64,000 nt of DNA from G965198795 sp965198795 (GTDB lineage Bacteria > Pseudomonadota > Alphaproteobacteria > Rhodospirillales > Casp-alpha2): assembly GCA_965198795.1 (NCBI GenBank), contig OZ240674.1, positions 620,001-684,000 of the forward strand. Reading direction: 5' to 3'. The number at the start of each line of letters is the position of its first letter. Positions within the stretch are counted from its first letter, which is position 1. Position numbers and translations under genes: made by a program. Shown here piece after piece: positions 62,545 to 64,000 of this stretch. The notes beneath the pieces are model-generated. The model saw nothing but the letters and a program-made list of their open reading frames with translations. It had not been told where the DNA came from and did not search any database.

Positions 62545-63075
62545 TTAATCCCCGGACGTGGCCGCCGCCTCCCCCGCTTCGGCGGCGCCGTCGCCGGACT
62601 TGGCTTCGCCGGCTTCCTTGGCCCGCCGCTCGGCGGCTTCCTGGGCGTGACGGTCCCGCTCCTCTTTCAGGCGGCGGGCCTCGGCCTTGTCGGCGGCGGT
62701 CAGCTTGGCGGCCAGACCGTCCGTCTTCTCGGCGATCCGGGCCGACTTGCCCCGGCGGTCGCGCAGGTAATAGAGCTTGGCCCGGCGGACGTCGCCGCGG
62801 CGAACCACTTCGACGCTGGCGACGTTCGGCGAGAACAGCGGAAAGACACGTTCCACACCCTCGCCGTAGGAGATCTTCCGCACCGTGAAGGCCGAATTCA
62901 GGCCGGCGTTCTTGCGTGCGATGACCACGCCTTCGAAGGCTTGCAGACGCTCGCGCGCGCCTTCGATGACCTTTACGCTCACCTTGACGGTGTCGCCCGG
63001 CGCGAAGACCGGCGTCTTTTTATCGGCGGTCAGCTTGGCTCGCTGTTCCAGTTCCAATTGTTCGATGATGTTCAT
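62545..63075 (-). CDS. rplS: Ribosomal protein L19 with a C-terminal extension
   Basis: L19 lies at the 30S-50S interface. The 176-residue protein has the core IIEQLELEQ, FAPGDTVKVSVKVIEG, RLQAFEGVVIARKNAGLN, VERVFPLFSPNVASVEVVRRGDVRRAKLYYLRDRRGKSARIAE in the first 125 residues. About 50 extra residues follow, rich in Ala, Glu and Lys (DKAEARRLKEERDRHAQEA and onward), beyond the usual 115-130. ATG at 63075 has GGAAG upstream. An in-frame GTG at 63087 is the alternative. Operon neighbour of trmD. Confidence 0.95.
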   Translation of the reverse strand: MNIIEQLELEQRAKLTADKKTPVFAPGDTVKVSVKVIEGARERLQAFEGVVIARKNAGLNSAFTVRKISYGEGVERVFPLFSPNVASVEVVRRGDVRRAKLYYLRDRRGKSARIAEKTDGLAAKLTAADKAEARRLKEERDRHAQEAAERRAKEAGEAKSGDGAAEAGEAAATSGD

Positions 63076-63097
63076 GGGCTTATCCACTTCCTTGCTT

Positions 63098-63799
63098 TCA
63101 CCTTTTTTCCCGTTCGTAGGCCGCCCATAAATCCGGACGCCGTTCCCGGGTCGCATCCTCACGTTGGCGCAGCCGCCAGTCCTTGATCCTTTCATGGTGT
63201 CCCGAAAGCAATACTTCCGGAACCTCGCGCCCGTCCCAGACTTGAGGCCGGGTGTAGTGGGGGTATTCCAGCAATCCCCCCTCGAAACTCTCCTCCGCCA
63301 GCGAGGCGTCTTTTCCAATCACGCCCGGCAACAACCGGACGCAGGCGTCCAGAAGCGTCAGGGCGGCCGGCTCGCCGCCGGACAGAATGAAATCGCCGAG
63401 GCTGATTTCTTCCGCCGCGCGGGCCTCCAGCACCCGCTGGTCCACCCCTTCGAACCGGCCGCAGAGCAGCACCACGCCAGGGCCGTCCGCCAGTTCTCCC
63501 GCCTTTTGCTGATCCAGCCGCCGCCCGCGGGGGCTCAGGTGGATCAGCGGCCGTTCGTCGTCTTCGGCGCGCGCCGCCTCAAGCGCCGCATCGACCACAT
63601 CGGGCCGCATCACCATGCCGGGGCCGCCGCCGAAGGGGGAGTCATCGACCGAGCGGCGCCTGCCGCCCGCGCGGTCTCTGATATCCACGGTGTCGAGCCG
63701 CCAATCGCCCCGCTCCAGCGCGGCGCCCGCGAGCGAGAAGCCCAGCGGCCCCGGAAACATCTCCGGGAAGATCGTGACGGCCGTGGCTCTCCAGCACAT
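63098..63799 (-). CDS. trmD: tRNA (guanine-N1)-methyltransferase
   Basis: TrmD methylates G37 of tRNAs with S-adenosylmethionine and prevents frameshifting. The 233-residue protein shows the SPOUT trefoil-knot set: DDSPFGGGPGMVMRP, LLCGRFEGVDQRV, EEISLGDFILSGGEPAAL and HYTRPQVWDGREVPEVLLSGHH. The ATG at 63799 lies three bases after the rimM stop. It stands between rimM and rplS, the conserved arrangement. Confidence 0.97.
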   Translation of the reverse strand: MCWRATAVTIFPEMFPGPLGFSLAGAALERGDWRLDTVDIRDRAGGRRRSVDDSPFGGGPGMVMRPDVVDAALEAARAEDDERPLIHLSPRGRRLDQQKAGELADGPGVVLLCGRFEGVDQRVLEARAAEEISLGDFILSGGEPAALTLLDACVRLLPGVIGKDASLAEESFEGGLLEYPHYTRPQVWDGREVPEVLLSGHHERIKDWRLRQREDATRERRPDLWAAYEREKR

Positions 63800-63802
63800 G
63801 AA

Positions 63803-64000
63803 TCAGCCTTTCCCCCGGTCATCGCCCCGGGCCTTCTGCGGCGGATCGTCCAGCAGACCATCCGGCGGGTCGATGACGACGACGCCTTCCGACAGTCTCA
63901 CCTCGGGGACGCAGACCTTGGTGAAGGGCACCAGCACGGCGCCGAACTCACCGCCCCGGATTTCCAGAACATCCCCGGCGCCGAAGTCCTCGACCCCTTT
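63803..64000 (-). CDS. rimM: Ribosome maturation factor RimM, C-terminal part (cut by window edge)
   Basis: The 65 visible codons match the PRC-barrel end of RimM: GVEDFGAGDVLEIRG, VLVPFTKVCVPEVRL and VIDPPDGLLDD. RimM helps 16S processing and binds S19 in the 30S subunit. The start and the RNA-binding N-terminal domain are beyond the right edge. It precedes trmD with a three-base gap. Confidence 0.93.
   Translation of the reverse strand, partial: KGVEDFGAGDVLEIRGGEFGAVLVPFTKVCVPEVRLSEGVVVIDPPDGLLDDPPQKARGDDRGKG

Noticed and set aside
1..64000. CRISPR arrays, tRNA and rRNA genes
   Set aside because: I found no regularly spaced repeat array and no cloverleaf or rRNA segment. The direct repeats seen are two- to five-unit tandem repeats without spacers.

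Overview
The window is high-GC DNA from an alphaproteobacterium, most likely a Rhodospirillales-like lineage, and most of it is chromosomal core. The evidence is gene order: rimM-trmD-rplS-leuC-leuD-leuB-asd at the right end, mdh-sucC-sucD-sucA-sucB-lpd with zapE next to mdh in the middle, and sdhC-sdhD-sdhA-sdhB. A mesaconyl-CoA hydratase paired with a CoA-ester lyase suggests ethylmalonyl-CoA or methylaspartate-type carbon metabolism. The genus is not assigned.

Layout. 1-7.5 kb: start of guaB (cut by the edge), dapD and dapE (lysine), a membrane protein, truA, and a tandem pair of paralogous proteins of unknown function. 7.5-9.6 kb: an accessory scar with a truncated second copy of a phage repressor and a decayed IS1595-family element. 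9.6-17.5 kb: an Atm1-like ABC exporter, mnmA, a DUF983 protein, and a leftward cluster of two amidases, a nucleotidyltransferase and TenA that looks like pyrimidine salvage. 17.6-22.5 kb: an accessory island. A CI/LexA-type (S24) repressor faces a tail-fibre cassette across three matching operator palindromes, and a frameshifted transglutaminase-like gene follows. 22.6-28.3 kb: prolyl iminopeptidase, YtoQ, a HEPN two-gene module, uvrB and an SDR. 28.3-33.5 kb: a GldA/F/G-like ABC operon ending in a DUF4340 protein, and an orphan receiver protein. 33.7-43.1 kb: the 2-oxoglutarate dehydrogenase/succinyl-CoA synthetase/malate dehydrogenase operon. 43.3-48.2 kb: zapE, a SAF-domain protein, a fatty-acid-hydroxylase-like membrane protein, a PaiB homologue with a nonsense codon, and a DUF6494 protein. 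48.2-51.6 kb: succinate dehydrogenase. 51.6-52.7 kb: a gene-free, hairpin-rich interval. 52.7-58.9 kb: mch, CoA-ester lyase, pyridoxal kinase, cytochrome c, asd and small proteins. 58.9-64 kb: leuB, leuD, leuC, rplS, trmD and rimM (cut by the edge).

Functionally, the middle of the window encodes a contiguous half of the TCA cycle (2-oxoglutarate to succinate, plus malate to oxaloacetate), with succinate dehydrogenase 5 kb away. The right end joins leucine biosynthesis and aspartate-semialdehyde formation to a ribosome-maturation operon. The most unusual piece is the repressor and tail-fibre unit. The repressor promoter appears to give a leaderless mRNA and lies inside operator 1, and no capsid, sheath, terminase or integrase gene is present. 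A family of short composite palindromic repeats sits in many intercistronic gaps.
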